From contig CM045762.1 of assembly GCA_025200525.1 (NCBI GenBank), positions 75,141,217 through 75,205,216 on the forward strand: a stretch of 64,000 nt of DNA, read 5' to 3'. This document shows, in pieces, positions 11,192 through 23,325 of this stretch. Origin of the DNA: Camellia lanceoleosa (taxonomy: Eukaryota > Streptophyta > Magnoliopsida > Ericales > Theaceae). The notes under the pieces were generated by a model, which had not been told where the DNA came from, searched no databases, and worked only from the letters and a program-made list of their open reading frames with translations. How positions within the stretch are numbered: the stretch's first letter is position 1; each line of letters starts with the position of its first letter. Both the position numbers and the translations under genes were made by a program.

Positions 11192-14100
11192 ATGGCTGCT
11201 AAGACAATGGTGGCAGACTTAACTAAGGGAGAAAAATTGGATGGCGACAATTATGACATATGGCGCCGTAAGATCCAATACCTCCTCAATGAGCAAGAAG
11301 TGTTGACCACAGTTGAACAAGTGATGGTTGAGCCAGAGCAGGGCAATACAGCTCAACATCGTCGTGATCTTGAAGCCTTTCAGACTTGGCGTAACAAAGA
11401 TCGGTGTGTGCACTTTACTATGTTGAGCAACATGCATAACGACTTGATTAGTGAGTTTGAGCATTGCCCGACTGTATTTGAGATGTGGGAAGCTCTCAAG
11501 CAAAAGTTTGGTATTACCTCTTTGGCAAAGCTACGTGGGCTGACTATGAAGTTTGACTCATATCAGAAAAGGGCGCATCACTCGATGAAGCAGCATTTGA
11601 GAGTCATGTCAACCATGATACGTGAGCTTGCGGCTGCTGGGCACAATTTGACTCAAGAGCAGCAAGTACAAGCTGTGATACGCTCTCTGCCAAATTCTTG
11701 GGAGCAGATGAAGTAGAACATGATGCATAATGAGAGTGTGAAAACATTCGAAGACATATCGCGTCATTTGGAGCTAGAGGCTGAGCGCCTTGAGACGGCT
11801 AAGTCTGATGGTTCTGCTATGGTGGTTGAGTCAAGCTCACGTAGGACTTCTTAGTTCAAACGTGGAAAAGCAAAAGGTGCCCCTAAGAAGCAAGTAGCAG
11901 CTGCGCTTAAGCCTAATGGCGCTAGAAATTTCAAGCGTAGGGGCAAGAGAGATGGTAAGAAGGCAAAGGCTAAATTGACATGCTTTAACTGTAACAAAGA
12001 AGGACACTTCGCTTGGGATTGCCCTGAGCAGGAGAAGGTACTCCCTTACTTAATTTCTCGCATTCAATGCTTTGTGTCTAGTCAAGCATTAATTGCTCAT
12101 TCTCCTCATTTTTGGATTGTAGACTCTGGAGCAACAGACCACATCGCGAGGGACAGAGTAGGGTTCGTTGAGTATCGCCGAGTACCTGCTGGGACTAGAA
12201 AAGTTTACATGGGGAACGAGTCCAGTGTGGAGGTGCTTGGCATTGGCACATTCAAGCTGGGAATGCGACGAGGGCGCACTTTGTATCTTCATAATGTTCT
12301 TTATGCTCCGGATATTCAGCGAAACTTAGTTTCAGTTATTAGCATGATGAGCCTTGGTTTTAGCTTTTGTTTTGAGAATAATGGTGTTAGCATTTATTTG
12401 GGAACAATTTTTTATGGTTTTGGTTATCTTTCAGATGGTTTTTTAGTTTTGGATATGGATGATTCTAGTCTTAATAAAAATGCCAATGGCTCTGTTTCTA
12501 ATATTGCATCTTTTTGTGATAATGATTCTATGAGATGGCATGCTAGATTAGGCCACATAGGGCAAGACAGGATGACTAGATTGGCTAGAGAAGATCTTTT
12601 AGGCCCACTCGCTAGAGTCACTTTGCCTACTTGTGAGCACTGTCTTGCTGGAAAGGCAACAAGGAAACCATTTGGGAAAGCCATAACGGTATCTATCCCA
12701 TTGCAACTTATTCATTCTGATATATGTGGACCAATGAATGTGAGGGCAAGGTATGGAGCCCCTTATTTCAACACATTTATAGATGATTGCACGCGTTTTG
12801 GTCATGTCTATTTGATTTCTCACAAGTCAGAAGCATTGGATTGCTTTAGACAGTATGTTAATGAGGTTGAGAATCAATTAGACAAGAGCATTAAGGCTCT
12901 AAGGACTGGCTGAGGATGTGAGTATCTATCTGAGCAATTTAAAGTGCTCTGTGAGGAAAAAAGAGTTATCAAGCAATTGACAATTCCTAGGACTCCGCAA
13001 CAAAATGGTGTAGCGGAGAGAAGGAATCGTACATTGCTTGACATGGTTAGATCAATGATGGCGCAAGCTAATCTTCCAATTTCTTATTGGGGAGATGCTT
13101 TGTTGATTCTTTGCCACGCGTCATGCAGTGTGTCCTCCAAATCAGTTCCTTCCATCCCATATGAGATGTGGACTGGCAAAAAGCCTGATTTGGGCAATTT
13201 GCGGCCTTGGGGTTCGGCAGTTTACATACACAACGCTTCTCATAAGTTTGGGAAGTTGGGCCCTAGAGGAAAGAAGTGTATCTTCATTCACTATAGTGAG
13301 CATTCTAAGGGCTATGTGTTTGTTAGGGGGCATCCGGATGGAAATGTGACTGAAATTGAGTCACGAGATGTGGATTTCCTAGAGGAGGATTTCCCTAGCA
13401 GAGGTGAGGTAACTAGAGAAGTAGAACTCTATGAGATGGAGGATCTACTTGAAGGCGCACCTAGTAGCCTAGTAAAGAATGAGAAAATAATTCCTCAAGC
13501 TCCTAGGGATAGTGGGAGCGATCTACCTGCCTATGGATTAGATCCAATGGATAAGGATTCTCAGGATTCTCAACTACGTAGAAGCATACGTGGAGCTATA
13601 CCCCGTCGTCGTTTTGAGATTGAAGGGAAAGCATTCATGATTTCTCCGACTGATGAGATGGAGCCTAAGAATCTCAAAGAGGCTCTCTCATCCCCTGTTA
13701 GTAAAGAATGGAGTACTGCAATGGATGAAGAAATAGAGTCTATGAAGAAAAATCATGTCTGGGACTTGGTTGATTTGCCGCCAGGGCGCAAGACTATTGG
13801 GAACAAATGGGTTCTCAAAATCAAGCGCAAGACGGATGGTTCCATAGAAAGGTATAAGGCTCGCCTAGTGGCGAAAGGTTACACCCAATGAGAGGGTGTG
13901 GACTATGAGGAAACTTTTTCACCAGTTGTAAGGTTTGCCTCTATTCGCCTAATCTTGGCCATAGTAGCTTAGTTGGACTTAGAGCTATATCAGATGGACG
14001 TTAAAACTGCATTTCTCAATGGAGAATTGGATGAAGAGATCTATATGGATCAACCAGAAGGCTTTGTGGCAGTAGGTCAGGAGCGCAAACTTTGCAAGCT

Positions 14101-15226
14101 TCAACGATCTATTTATGGCTTAAAGCAATCATCCAGACAGTGGAATTTGAGATTTCATCGAGCCATTGTTTCTGATGGGTTTATGATGATTGATGAAGAT
14201 CACTATGTGTACGTTAAGCGGTCCAATGACATTTTTCTGATATTGTCATTATATGTAGATGACATATTATTGGCTGGAAATGACAAGGAGATGATTGTCT
14301 CCACTAAAATGTGGTTGTTCTCTACATTTGAGATGAAGGACATGGGTGAGGTGAGCTATGTGCTCGGTGTTAAGATCCTTAGGGATCGCTCTAGGAGACT
14401 TCTTGGTTTGTCTCAAGAGACTTACATTAAGACTATTCTAGAGCGGTTTCAGATGCAGAGCTGCAAACCCATTGACACTCCTGGTGCAAAAGGCGAGAGC
14501 CTAAGCCTTGATATGGGTCCTAAGACTCAAGAAGAAAATGAAAAGATGGCCCGTTTTCCCTATGCAAATGCTGTTGGAAGCTTGATGTATGCTATGATGT
14601 ATACACGTCCTGACATTTGTTATGCAGTCGGATTGGTGAGTCGTTACCAATCCAACCCAGGACACACTCATTGGAAAGCAGTTAAGAGGATATTACAATA
14701 TCTTAGAGGGACTGCAGATTACACACTTTGCTACCAGAGTTCAGATCTACATCTAGTTGGCTATTGTGATGTTGACTGAGGAGGAGACCTAGATGAGCGT
14801 AAGTCTACTTCAAGATATGCTTTCATGCTTAGCGATGGTACTATTTCTTGGAGCAGTAAGAAGCAATTCTGTATCGCCTTATCGACTATGCAGGCTGAGT
14901 TTGTGGCTTGTTCATCTGCCGTTCAGAAAGCCGTGTGGTTGAGGAGATTCCTTCAGCATTTGGATGTTGTCACACACACATCAGACCCTATGACTATCCA
15001 TTGTGACAGCATGGCTGCACTCGCTTACGCTAAGGATCCTAAATACCACGGCAGAACCAAACACATTGATGTGAGGTTCAACTTTATCAGAGACATTTTG
15101 GCGTAGAAAGAAGTGATCCTGGAGCACATCCCTACGAGTCGCATGGTTGCGGACCCTTTGACTAAGCCCATTGCTAGAGATGTTTATCTTACTCATGTTA
15201 GGGCTTTAGGACTACGTAGGTGGTGA
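11192..15226 (+). pseudogene. gag-pol: copia gag-pol, single frame with seven nonsense changes
   Basis: The start ATG at 11192 gives MAAKTMVADLTKGEKLDGDN, a typical Gag N-terminus; the frame ends at TGA 15224-15226 (1344 codons). Domains: Gag (about 1-255), CCHC knuckle CFNCNKEGHFAWDC (about 264-277), protease DSGATDH (Asp about 311), integrase zinc region from about 447 (HARLGHIG..CEHCLAGKA), RT with DLPPGRKTIGNKWV and YVDDILLAGN, RNase H with STMQAEF and IHCDSMAALAYA, and the end ALGLRRW. In-frame stops lie at 11714, 11852, 12911, 13889, 13970, 14777 and 15104. Each is explained by one C-to-T or G-to-A change (CAG to TAG, CGA to TGA, TGG to TGA). No frameshift is present. The second integrase Asp is Gly (RTG before the 12911 stop). 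Confidence 0.95.
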
Positions 15227-16343
15227 TATTTTTATGTGTATTCAGTTGAACTCATTTTTTGGGGGGTTATTTATGCCATTAGTATTCATATTTGTTTCTA
15301 TTACACATTTATGTTTACTACTTTTAGCAATGGTTTGTGAATTAGCATACACAAAATAATTAAATTGATGTTAGCAGGCAAGATTGGCTCACTTACACGA
15401 GCAATTGCCCTTAGCGCTAGGTAGCGAGTAAGGATGAGACTAGAAGCTAAAATTATCCACTAGCTATGTCGCCTTGGTTGGAGCCAAGATGAGGTCTTGT
15501 TAGAGACCGACCATGAATATGAGAGTACCCATTTTTCCATGATATGCATGTTATGGATAGCCAGATGCGAGATCTCATTTGATGCCTGAGAGGCGAGCAA
15601 ATAGAGAATTCGAGTTAGACGCGAGGAAGCAACTTGTGCGCTTAAGAGCGACTAGACTAAGATCTGTATGGTGTGTGAGTTTAACATCACTCTTTGGAAG
15701 AGTAACTACACTATAACATGCATTCGTACTGCATGTGCTTATCGACCCGTTAGCGAGGTGAAAGAATGGATCCCTGCTTCTTCACCGTGTGAGTCCTAAA
15801 AGTCATTTTTCCCTAAATGACTTCACTTTGTGCCTTTTGTGACCTTTGACTATGTCATAAGATGAGGAGTTGATGTTCAGCTACTTTGGTATGTTGCCTG
15901 CGGTCATGTATGATTCGGCTTTAAGGGACATTACTGAGAAAGCGGTCAATTTCAAATTGAATGATATAAGGGTGAAGGGAAAATCATCTAGTTCTACATC
16001 TCTGCTCTATATTCACTGTCGACAACTCACATCACTCTTTATAGGATGCTGATTGGGTGTGAATATAATATGGGACCTAGGACAGTCAAACATGCTCTTT
16101 GAGGGATTAGAGATGTTTTTGGACTGATGTAGCTAGATGGGTCTGGGTACATGAGACACTATTTCTGTTCTTTTTGGGTTGATGTCTCTATGCTGACTCA
16201 TATTGAGTTTCTAGTATAGAGCTCCCACTTGTAGGTGTTCTCAGCGGTCACACGGTGCATTGGCTAGTATGAGATTGTTCATTTTTGGGGAGATTGAGAT
16301 AGAGATGTGGCAGTGTCATACCAACTCATGTGCGAGTGGGAGA
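15227..16343 (+). other. 3' untranslated region of copia-1
   Basis: This is 1.1 kb between the pol stop and the 3' LTR. It has no supported coding sequence and ends in the purine-rich tract that primes plus-strand synthesis. Confidence 0.7.
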
Positions 16344-16810
16344 TGTTAAAAATGGGCGCCCATGAGGCATGACCCTTTGAATCTTTTGACACTTTATCCA
16401 AATGGGTTTTGAATTCAAATTCAAAATTATTTGGATAACCACTCAGGATATATATCTATCATAACTAATATGGATAGATAATATAGATATATGATATTAT
16501 CTCATATAACTAATATGGATAAAGGAGATAAATAGATTATATATCTGATATATGGGATATGGGTGATTAAGAGAAAAATAACGTATGTTTGAGTTTTTTC
16601 CATATACTGACTCTCTCCCAAAAACAACGATCAAAGCCATTTGCACTGTGGTTTGTGTGGGTGATATTCACTATTGTAATATCACCCGATTGCTGGGTTG
16701 ATTGACCAGATTCAGGAAGCACGTGATTTACCCACGAGATCCTTCAATTCAGACTCTGTTTGAAAGGTATGACCATAATTTTTATTCCACTGTGTTATAC
16801 TTTGTTTACA
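16344..16810 (+). repeat. 3' LTR of copia-1
   Basis: It runs from TGTTAAAAATGGG to TTTGTTTACA and is followed directly by the TSD GGATC. Confidence 0.95.
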
Positions 16811-16815
16811 GGATC

Positions 16816-17139
16816 TAAATTAATCCACCCAGAAAATTCTGGTTGAGTGATTGTGTGGTGAAGATTAATTTGTGTAATGTGGGGTTCATGTGCAAAATAA
16901 ATCTGAAATATAACATAAAGATTCTAAATAATTTTTGAATTAATAAGGGTGGGTTCGTAATATTAAACTGAACTTAAAATTGTTTATTTGTCTTGCTTAC
17001 AACATGGATATGGACAAGTAAAAGCTAGTAATGGGTTGTGATCACACTACATATTAAAGGATAAGTTTTATTATATACCCTCTTTTAGTTTCTGTGTTTG
17101 CCTTTTTTAGCATACCATTTTCTTTAACTTTCAAGATTG
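16816..17139. other. AT-rich flank, nothing recognised
   Basis: This continues the DNA that lay left of the copia-1 insertion. No gene, repeat or terminal signal could be supported. Confidence 0.5.
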
Positions 17140-17840
17140 AAACAGCCTCAAAATAGGCCCCATATCATATATTAAAAAAAATGATAAAAAAAAGTGTCCA
17201 AAAAGGTGAAAATGGGCTATTTGGGGACAACAATTGAAAACAGCCTCGAATTAGCCCCCATATCATAACGGTTACCTTAGCCTAAATTAAACAAACTTGT
17301 GCGAGCAAGCGGTGTGTCGATAGGACACATAGTTGGATATTTAGACCAAAAAAATGTGATAAAAAAAGGAAAAAAAAAAAAAGGGTTGTTTGGGGGCAAA
17401 AATCGGAAAAATGACTCGAAACAACCCCGAGAATATAACGGTGACCTTGACCTAGATTAAAGAAACTTGTGAGAGCATGTGGCGCTTCGATAAAATGCAC
17501 GGTTAGATTTGTAGACAAACAAATGTGATGAAAAAGACAAAAACAAGCCGTTTGAGGGCAACAATTGGAAACAGCCTCAATGTCATAACGGTTACCTTGG
17601 CCTAGATTAAACAAATTTGTGACAGCAAGCAGCGTGTTGATAGGACGCACGGTTAGATATATAGACGAAAAAAATGTGATAAAAAAAAGAAAAAAAAAGG
17701 CCATTTGGGAGCAACAATTGGAAACAGTCTCGAATCAGTCCCGATATCATGATCGCCTTGGCCTAGATTAAACAAACTTGTGAGAGCAAGGGGCGCGTCG
17801 ATAGGACGCACGGTTACAAATTTAGACTAAAAAATGTGAT
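17140..17840. repeat. Tandem repeat of about 150-170 bp, four copies
   Basis: Successive units share 'aacggttaccttggcct' (about 17267, 17438, 17586, 17747), 'acaaacttgtgagagcaag', 'gataggacgcacggtta', 'aatgtgataaaaaaa' and 'gcaacaattggaaacagcc'. Spacing is 171, 148 and about 163 bp. The minus-strand open frame at 17282-17704 is a by-product of the repeat. It could be internal to the CACTA-like element whose right end is at 19388; this is not proven. Confidence 0.8.
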
Positions 17841-18719
17841 AATCTCAACCTCGTATCTTCCACTCCCCTCTCACACTTACCCTCCTCCAAGTAAAAGTTC
17901 AACCAAAGCATTTTGAATTCAGAATTAGAAAGACTATTTTAACGTAGTTTCCATTGTTGAAGCACAAGTCAATATTAGCAAATTGTAGAACAATAGTTAG
18001 AATTGATATGTACATATGAATGCTGTTGTTTTATTTACAAAATGGTATTGATAGTCATTTAATTTGTTCATGCTTTCTTTACTTTTCATGTACATTTTTC
18101 ATTTTTTGTCCAATTTTACAATAAAGTGACGTGCATATATTTTCATAAAAAAATTACTTAACATTATTTCTCATTTTCTTTGGTACAGATGGATGATCTC
18201 GTGAATGAAGCTAAATTGTACAAGACTAATAGGCACTATAAGCATTTTTGGAAGGATTATATATTTTTGGATACATGTGTATGGTAAAGATTTGGGTAGA
18301 CTAATAGTTATATTTTTGAATAGACTAGTAGTTATATTTTTGGATGGATGTGTATGGAAAATATTTAGAAAGACTACTAGTTATATTTTTTGATAGATTC
18401 GCATGGACAAAATTTTAAAATATAATAACAAGTACTTGTTATGTTTTAAATTGTTATGGTAGATGAATGTGACTTGGATGATTATATAGATTACTAGTGG
18501 ATTTTTAATTCGAGGAATATGTAGTTTAAAATTACTTGTGGATAAAAACTTATAATAGTTGTTGATTTTCATTAAACAGGTTCAGGATTGGATGAGTTAC
18601 GTATTTTGTCAAATCTTCATGATTCAGTTGATTTGAATGATGCTTGCAAATTACATATTATATTGAATGGATTAGATGAATTATTATGAATTACGGGTTT
18701 ATTTTGTTGGATGTTGGCG
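17841..18719. other. AT-rich stretch of unknown origin
   Basis: This lies between the tandem repeat and the subterminal repeats of a CACTA-like end. A repeated phrase near 18250-18400 ('agttatatttttggat') gives a short open frame at 18205-18393 with no recognisable domain. It may be eroded internal transposon sequence. Confidence 0.4.
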
Positions 18720-19388
18720 ACTAAATTTTTATTTTGTTTTTCTTGTTTTGACGACCAATTGATTAGTCGGGAAAGATAAATAATACTTTTTCTGACTAAA
18801 TAAGGTAGGCGAGAGGGTACATTTGCCGACTAAATATTTAGTCATTAAAATCATTAATTTTGGCAACCAAAGGATTTTGTCGCTAATAGGTCAATTGCCG
18901 ACTAAAGTTTTAGTTGCACAAACATTCTTTTTCGTGACTAACATGTTTGGTCGTGGAATGTGACAATTGCTGACCAAACTTTTTGGTCGTGGAATCTGAC
19001 AATTGCTGACAAAACTTTTTGGTTGTTGAATGTTTAAACATTGCCGACCAAACTTTTTGGTCGTTGAATGCAACAATTGGCGACTAACATGTTTAGTTGT
19101 GGAATGTGTTAATTGGCGACTAACATGTTTGGTCGAGAAAATAAGACTTTTCGCGACTAAAGTATTTTAGCTACTAACTGATTAGTCGCAGCAATTATAT
19201 ATTTAGTGACCAAAAATTTAGTCGGCAAATAGAACTTTTTCTCGACTAAAAAACTTTTTAGTCGCTAATTACTTTTTGTGACCCTCAATTGGTGACCAAA
19301 AAAATTAGTTGCGGATAACTATTGCCGACTAAAAATGGACTATTGCTAACTAAATTTTTAGTCGACAAAAGTGCGAATTCCTGTAGTG
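18720..19388. mobile_element. Right end of a CACTA-type DNA transposon
   Basis: The segment ends ..GCGAATTCCTGTAGTG at 19388, whose reverse complement CACTACAGGAATTCGC is a classic plant CACTA terminus. The preceding 650 bp is full of short direct and inverted subterminal words (GCCGACTAAA, TTTTAGTCG, GACCAAACTTTTTGGTCG) with a local period near 47 bp (18893-19130). The left terminus was not found. A possible 3-bp target duplicate next to the end is GTA (19389-19391). Confidence 0.7.
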
Positions 19389-20232
19389 GTAGTAGTAAAC
19401 AGATGCGATAGAGTGAACTGTTAGGAAAATGAGCAGATCTAAATTGACGTAGGGTAATGTACTAAATAAAGATATAAATCTCTTTAATTTGATTAATCAA
19501 ATGACCTTTGATATAGTTGAATTGAGAAAAATAATTCATACAATCGATCTCATTTGATAGAAGGTAAAACGTGGTTTGATTTGGTTTGGTTTGAATTTTG
19601 TATATAGATGCCAACCCTATTACTAGTTTAATTAACCCTTTTTCACCAGCCATTTTCTATGTTATAAATCATGTGTTATAAACTATTTGTGATGAGGAAT
19701 GTTATAAATCATTTTGATGCGAAATTTATAATAAATTGGGATGATCGTTACAGATCGTTATAGTTATATTCCATTTTAATAGTGCACACCGTAGAAGCTA
19801 CCGGTTAAGAAAACTACTTGTGATACTCAGCCTTAGGTAAATGTAAATTATAATCCAAGCTACGATCATTTTTTTTTTCTTAAATTTTGTCTGAAGCTAT
19901 GATCATTTTGAAAACACTAAGCTTGCAAGGTATCTTCAACTACTGACAAGTCACGTGTACAAGTGTTCACTTATGGTGATCGAACTCAAGATTTCTAGGT
20001 TTATGGTTGTCTCTAATGTCTCTTTTGGCGAGAATTAAAATGATTAAATAGGTATAAAAAGATAAAATAAATTAATTTAATTAATGACATAAAATATTAT
20101 ATTTAAATTATAATTATTTTATTTTTCTTCTCGTAATTATCACATCTAAACTAAAAAAAAGTTAAATTTTTTTCCTAAACGAACCTAATTTAGTCAAGCT
20201 CAATTAGTTAAAAAGTCAGACTAAATTAACTC
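19389..20232. other. AT-rich interval, nothing recognised
   Basis: No coding sequence, RNA gene or repeat end could be supported here. A minus-strand frame at 19462-19653 has no domain. Confidence 0.5.
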
Positions 20233-20805
20233 TTCTCAAACTACGGTTAAGATTAATTTATGATCATTTCTTGTAGAAGCAAATTTGTGGGATGAGGATT
20301 CCAAAAAATAAAATAAAAGCACATTGGCCTTTCTAATTCAAGACTTGAGAATTGTCATATCACTAAATAAGTGTTGAATTTAATGAGAAACAGGTGTTCT
20401 TGGTGAATGTATTAATAATGAAAATGAATGTCTTTGTTTCATGTAGTTGATGGGGTGAAGGAGACAGCAGCATTTCATAGCTACTGTGAATCTCACTAGA
20501 AAAAGTGATTTTTTGTTTGATCGTAATTGATTTTTTTGACAGATTTATTATTATTTTTATTGTATAATTTGTATGACTCTTTTAAATCTTATTTTTGTAT
20601 GTTATTATTTTTAATATAAATGTTTTTCGTATTCTGTAAAAAAAATTGAATTTAAATGCACTACATTGTATCAGTTTGTGGGACCAAGCAAGATTAATGT
20701 GTTTCCTTATTGCTTCAAATTCTTGGAATCGAAGGACAAATTAACTTTGATTTTGTTTTGATCTGAGAATATCCTTAGAAAATATATTTCTAGAGCATAA
20801 CAAAT
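20233..20805 (+). repeat. Left arm of a 3.1-kb inverted repeat
   Basis: It begins TTCTCAAAC and runs to ..TAGAGCATAACAAAT. It is reverse-complementary at roughly 90 percent to 22760-23325. Shared landmarks include GGACCAAGCAAGATTAATGT, GATCGTAATTGATTTTTT and AAGCAAATTTGTGGGATGA. One indel-rich patch near 20475-20510 ('catagctactgtgaatctc') is absent from the partner arm but has an echo just outside it at 23391-23412. Confidence 0.9.
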
Positions 20806-22759
20806 TTTTTTTTTTTTTCCTGAGAAAAACAATGAAGAAAAATCCTGTTTTTATTTCTAGGCCTAACACAAATAGTGGGTTGGGTCCCTCTTGTTAGCCA
20901 AATCGGGCTTATTACATGATCTACTTTTTTAACTGATATATAAATTTATTTTCTAAATTCAATTTTTAGATTTAATAATGTGTAAAAAATATAATTTGTT
21001 AATAATTAGAGAAAATATGATAAAAATAATTGAGATAAACTTTTAAATAGACTGTCATATCATTAAATTTGAAAAGTAAATTTAATTTTTGAGTCTGAAT
21101 ATACTACTCTTTTATATTTAGTTTGTTCTTCTTTTAGGGTTACGTGTGTAATGTTTCATGAAAAAAATATGGTTGATCTAAAAATTATAATTATATTTAT
21201 TATTAAACCAATGATTGACAAGCATGACTTTAAAAATATAAAGTTAATTACACTTTTCACCATATACTTTGTTTTAAAAATTTTACTTTAATCTCTATAG
21301 TTTTAATTTGAACATGTCTGATTCCTACACTTTAAGTCTAATTTTAATTTGGTCATTCTGTCTAAATTGGACATTAAAATTAACAACTTTGGGGCACTTG
21401 TCAATTTTCTAAGGTTTCAATTCAGTCATCCTGTCCAAATTGAAGTTAAAATTAACAATTTTAAGATATTTGCCAATTTTTTAAAGTGCATACATAGATA
21501 AAATTAACAAAAATTTAAACAAAATGACTAAATTAAAACTAAACTTAAAATATAGGGACTAAATTATTCAAATTAAAACTAAAGAGACTAATGTTGAGTT
21601 AAAGTACAGGGGTGAAAAATGTAATTAACCCAAAACTATACTATGAAACAATTATGATAATAATGGAAAATTTACATATAAATCCCATCTTAAGAAATGT
21701 TGATCCATTTGGTTCAAAGTATTTTTTTATAGACCAATTAGTCCTATTAATTTTGAAAAAGTAAATTTAATATATTATTTGAAAATTGAATTTACGGTTA
21801 TACTATTATTTCTATTATGTTTCCTTTTCTTTTTTCATTTGTGCTAGAAAGGTAAAGTACACAATATATGAGAATCAAATTTGGGATGAATTATTATATG
21901 ATAATCTTTTTTATTTGGAAAACATTTCAAAAGGAGTATAAAAATGACTTGAAATATGAGATTCTTCACACATTTCAAAAGGATGTGAGATTATTTAAAT
22001 ATTTCAAAAGAAGTACAAAAACTCTTTAGTAAGTTTTGGATAAATGGATAATTTTAAATTGTAACACTCCAATATAACAATCAAACGTAACACTCCAAAA
22101 AAAAAAATCCTCACTATACTTTTCTCAAACGTAACACTCCAATATAACATTTAAAAAAAACTTCTTAGTGTATTTTTCTTAAATATAACACTTTAAAAAA
22201 CTCTTTAATATAACACTCTAATGTAACACACAAAAAAACTTTTTAGTGTATAATTCTCAAATTTGACACTAAAAAAATGGCTCAGTGTAACACTCAAATA
22301 TAACATACACAAAAAAAAAAGATGTGAGATTCTTCAAACCATTCCAAAATGATATTGGATTCTTCAAACCATTTCACAAGGAATACAAAAAATTCGTTAG
22401 TAAGATAAATGTATAATTTCAAATTGTGAGTGATACGTTTGAAAAAAATACATCAATGAGCTTTTTAGTATTTCTGTATGTCACATTGAAGTATGTTACA
22501 TTGGAGAGTTATGTTTGGAATTATATTGATTGAAATGTTAAGTTTGAGAAAAAAATATATATATATATTTTTTTGTTACATTGGAGTGTTATGTTTGGAA
22601 AAAAATCCACTAAAGAAATTTTTTTGAGTATTACATTAGAGTGTTACATTTGGAAAAAGTATACTAAGAAATTTTTTTTTTTTAAGTTTTATATTGGAGT
22701 ATTACTTTTTAGTTTGATGAATGTTACATTGGAGTGTTAAAAAAGAAAAAGAAAAAAAG
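20806..22759. other. Loop of the inverted repeat
   Basis: This is 1.95 kb of AT-rich DNA between the arms. It holds a Mutator-like MITE (21241-21631) and arrays of TAACACTCCAAT-type words that point one way at about 22062-22310 and the opposite way (ATTGGAGTGTTA) at about 22490-22740. No gene was recognised. Confidence 0.75.
21241..21631. mobile_element. Mutator-like MITE, 391 bp
   Basis: Ends are inverted repeats: AAGTTAATTACACTTTTCACC on the left and, read in reverse, GGGTTAATTACATTTTTCACC on the right. Flanks are AAAAATATA (21232-21240) and AAAACTATA (21632-21640), a 9-bp duplication with one mismatch. A 9-bp TSD is typical of Mutator-like elements. It has no coding capacity. Confidence 0.8.
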
Positions 22760-23325
22760 AATTGTTATGCTCTAGAAATATATTTTCTAAGGATATTCTC
22801 AGATCAAAACAAATCAAAGTTAATTTGTCCTTCGATTCCAAGAATTCGAAGTAATAAGGAAACACATTAATCTTGCTTGGTCCCACAAACTGATACAATC
22901 TAGTGCATTTAAATTCAAATTTTTTTGAGAATATGAAAAGCATTTATATTAAAAGTAATAATATTTAAAAACAAGATTTCAAACAGCCATACAAACTATA
23001 ATAAATCTGTCAAAAAAAATCAATTACGATCAAACAAAAAATCACTTTTTCTACTTATTAAAAGCCCAAGTGAGATATGAAATGCTGCTTTCTCCTTCAC
23101 CCCATCAACTACCTGAAAGAAAGATAAATTCATTTTCATTATTAATACATTCACCAAGAACACCTGTTTCTCATTAAATTCAACACTTATTTAGTGATAT
23201 GACAATTCTCAAAGTCTTGAATTAGAAAGGCCAATGTGCTTTTATTTTATTTTTTTGAATGGTCATCCCACAAATTTGCTTCTAAAAGAACTGATCATAA
23301 ATTAATCTTAGCCTTGGTTTGAGAA
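22760..23325 (-). repeat. Right arm of the 3.1-kb inverted repeat
   Basis: This is the reverse complement of 20233-20805, ending ..GGTTTGAGAA. No 9-11 bp direct duplication could be seen outside the two arms, so the structure is not shown to be a transposon. Confidence 0.9.

Larger units (their letters stand above)
9400..16810 (+). mobile_element. Complete Ty1/copia retrotransposon (copia-1)
   Basis: The element is 7411 bp with two 467-bp LTRs (9400-9866, 16344-16810), TSD GGATC at 9395-9399 and 16811-16815, an initiator-Met primer site (9868-9879) and a purine-rich tract (GAGTGGGAGA, 16334-16343) before the 3' LTR. The pol order protease-integrase-RT-RNase H defines copia. LTRs differ at about 18 of 467 sites, 17 of them transitions. 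The internal region is a 1.3-kb leader, one long frame with seven nonsense changes, and a 1.1-kb 3' untranslated stretch. The pre-insertion site reads ..aatctaGGATCtaaatt. Confidence 0.95.

Noticed and set aside
17282..17704. 140-codon minus-strand open frame
   Set aside because: By-product of a tandem repeat; the residues repeat with the DNA period and contain no domain.
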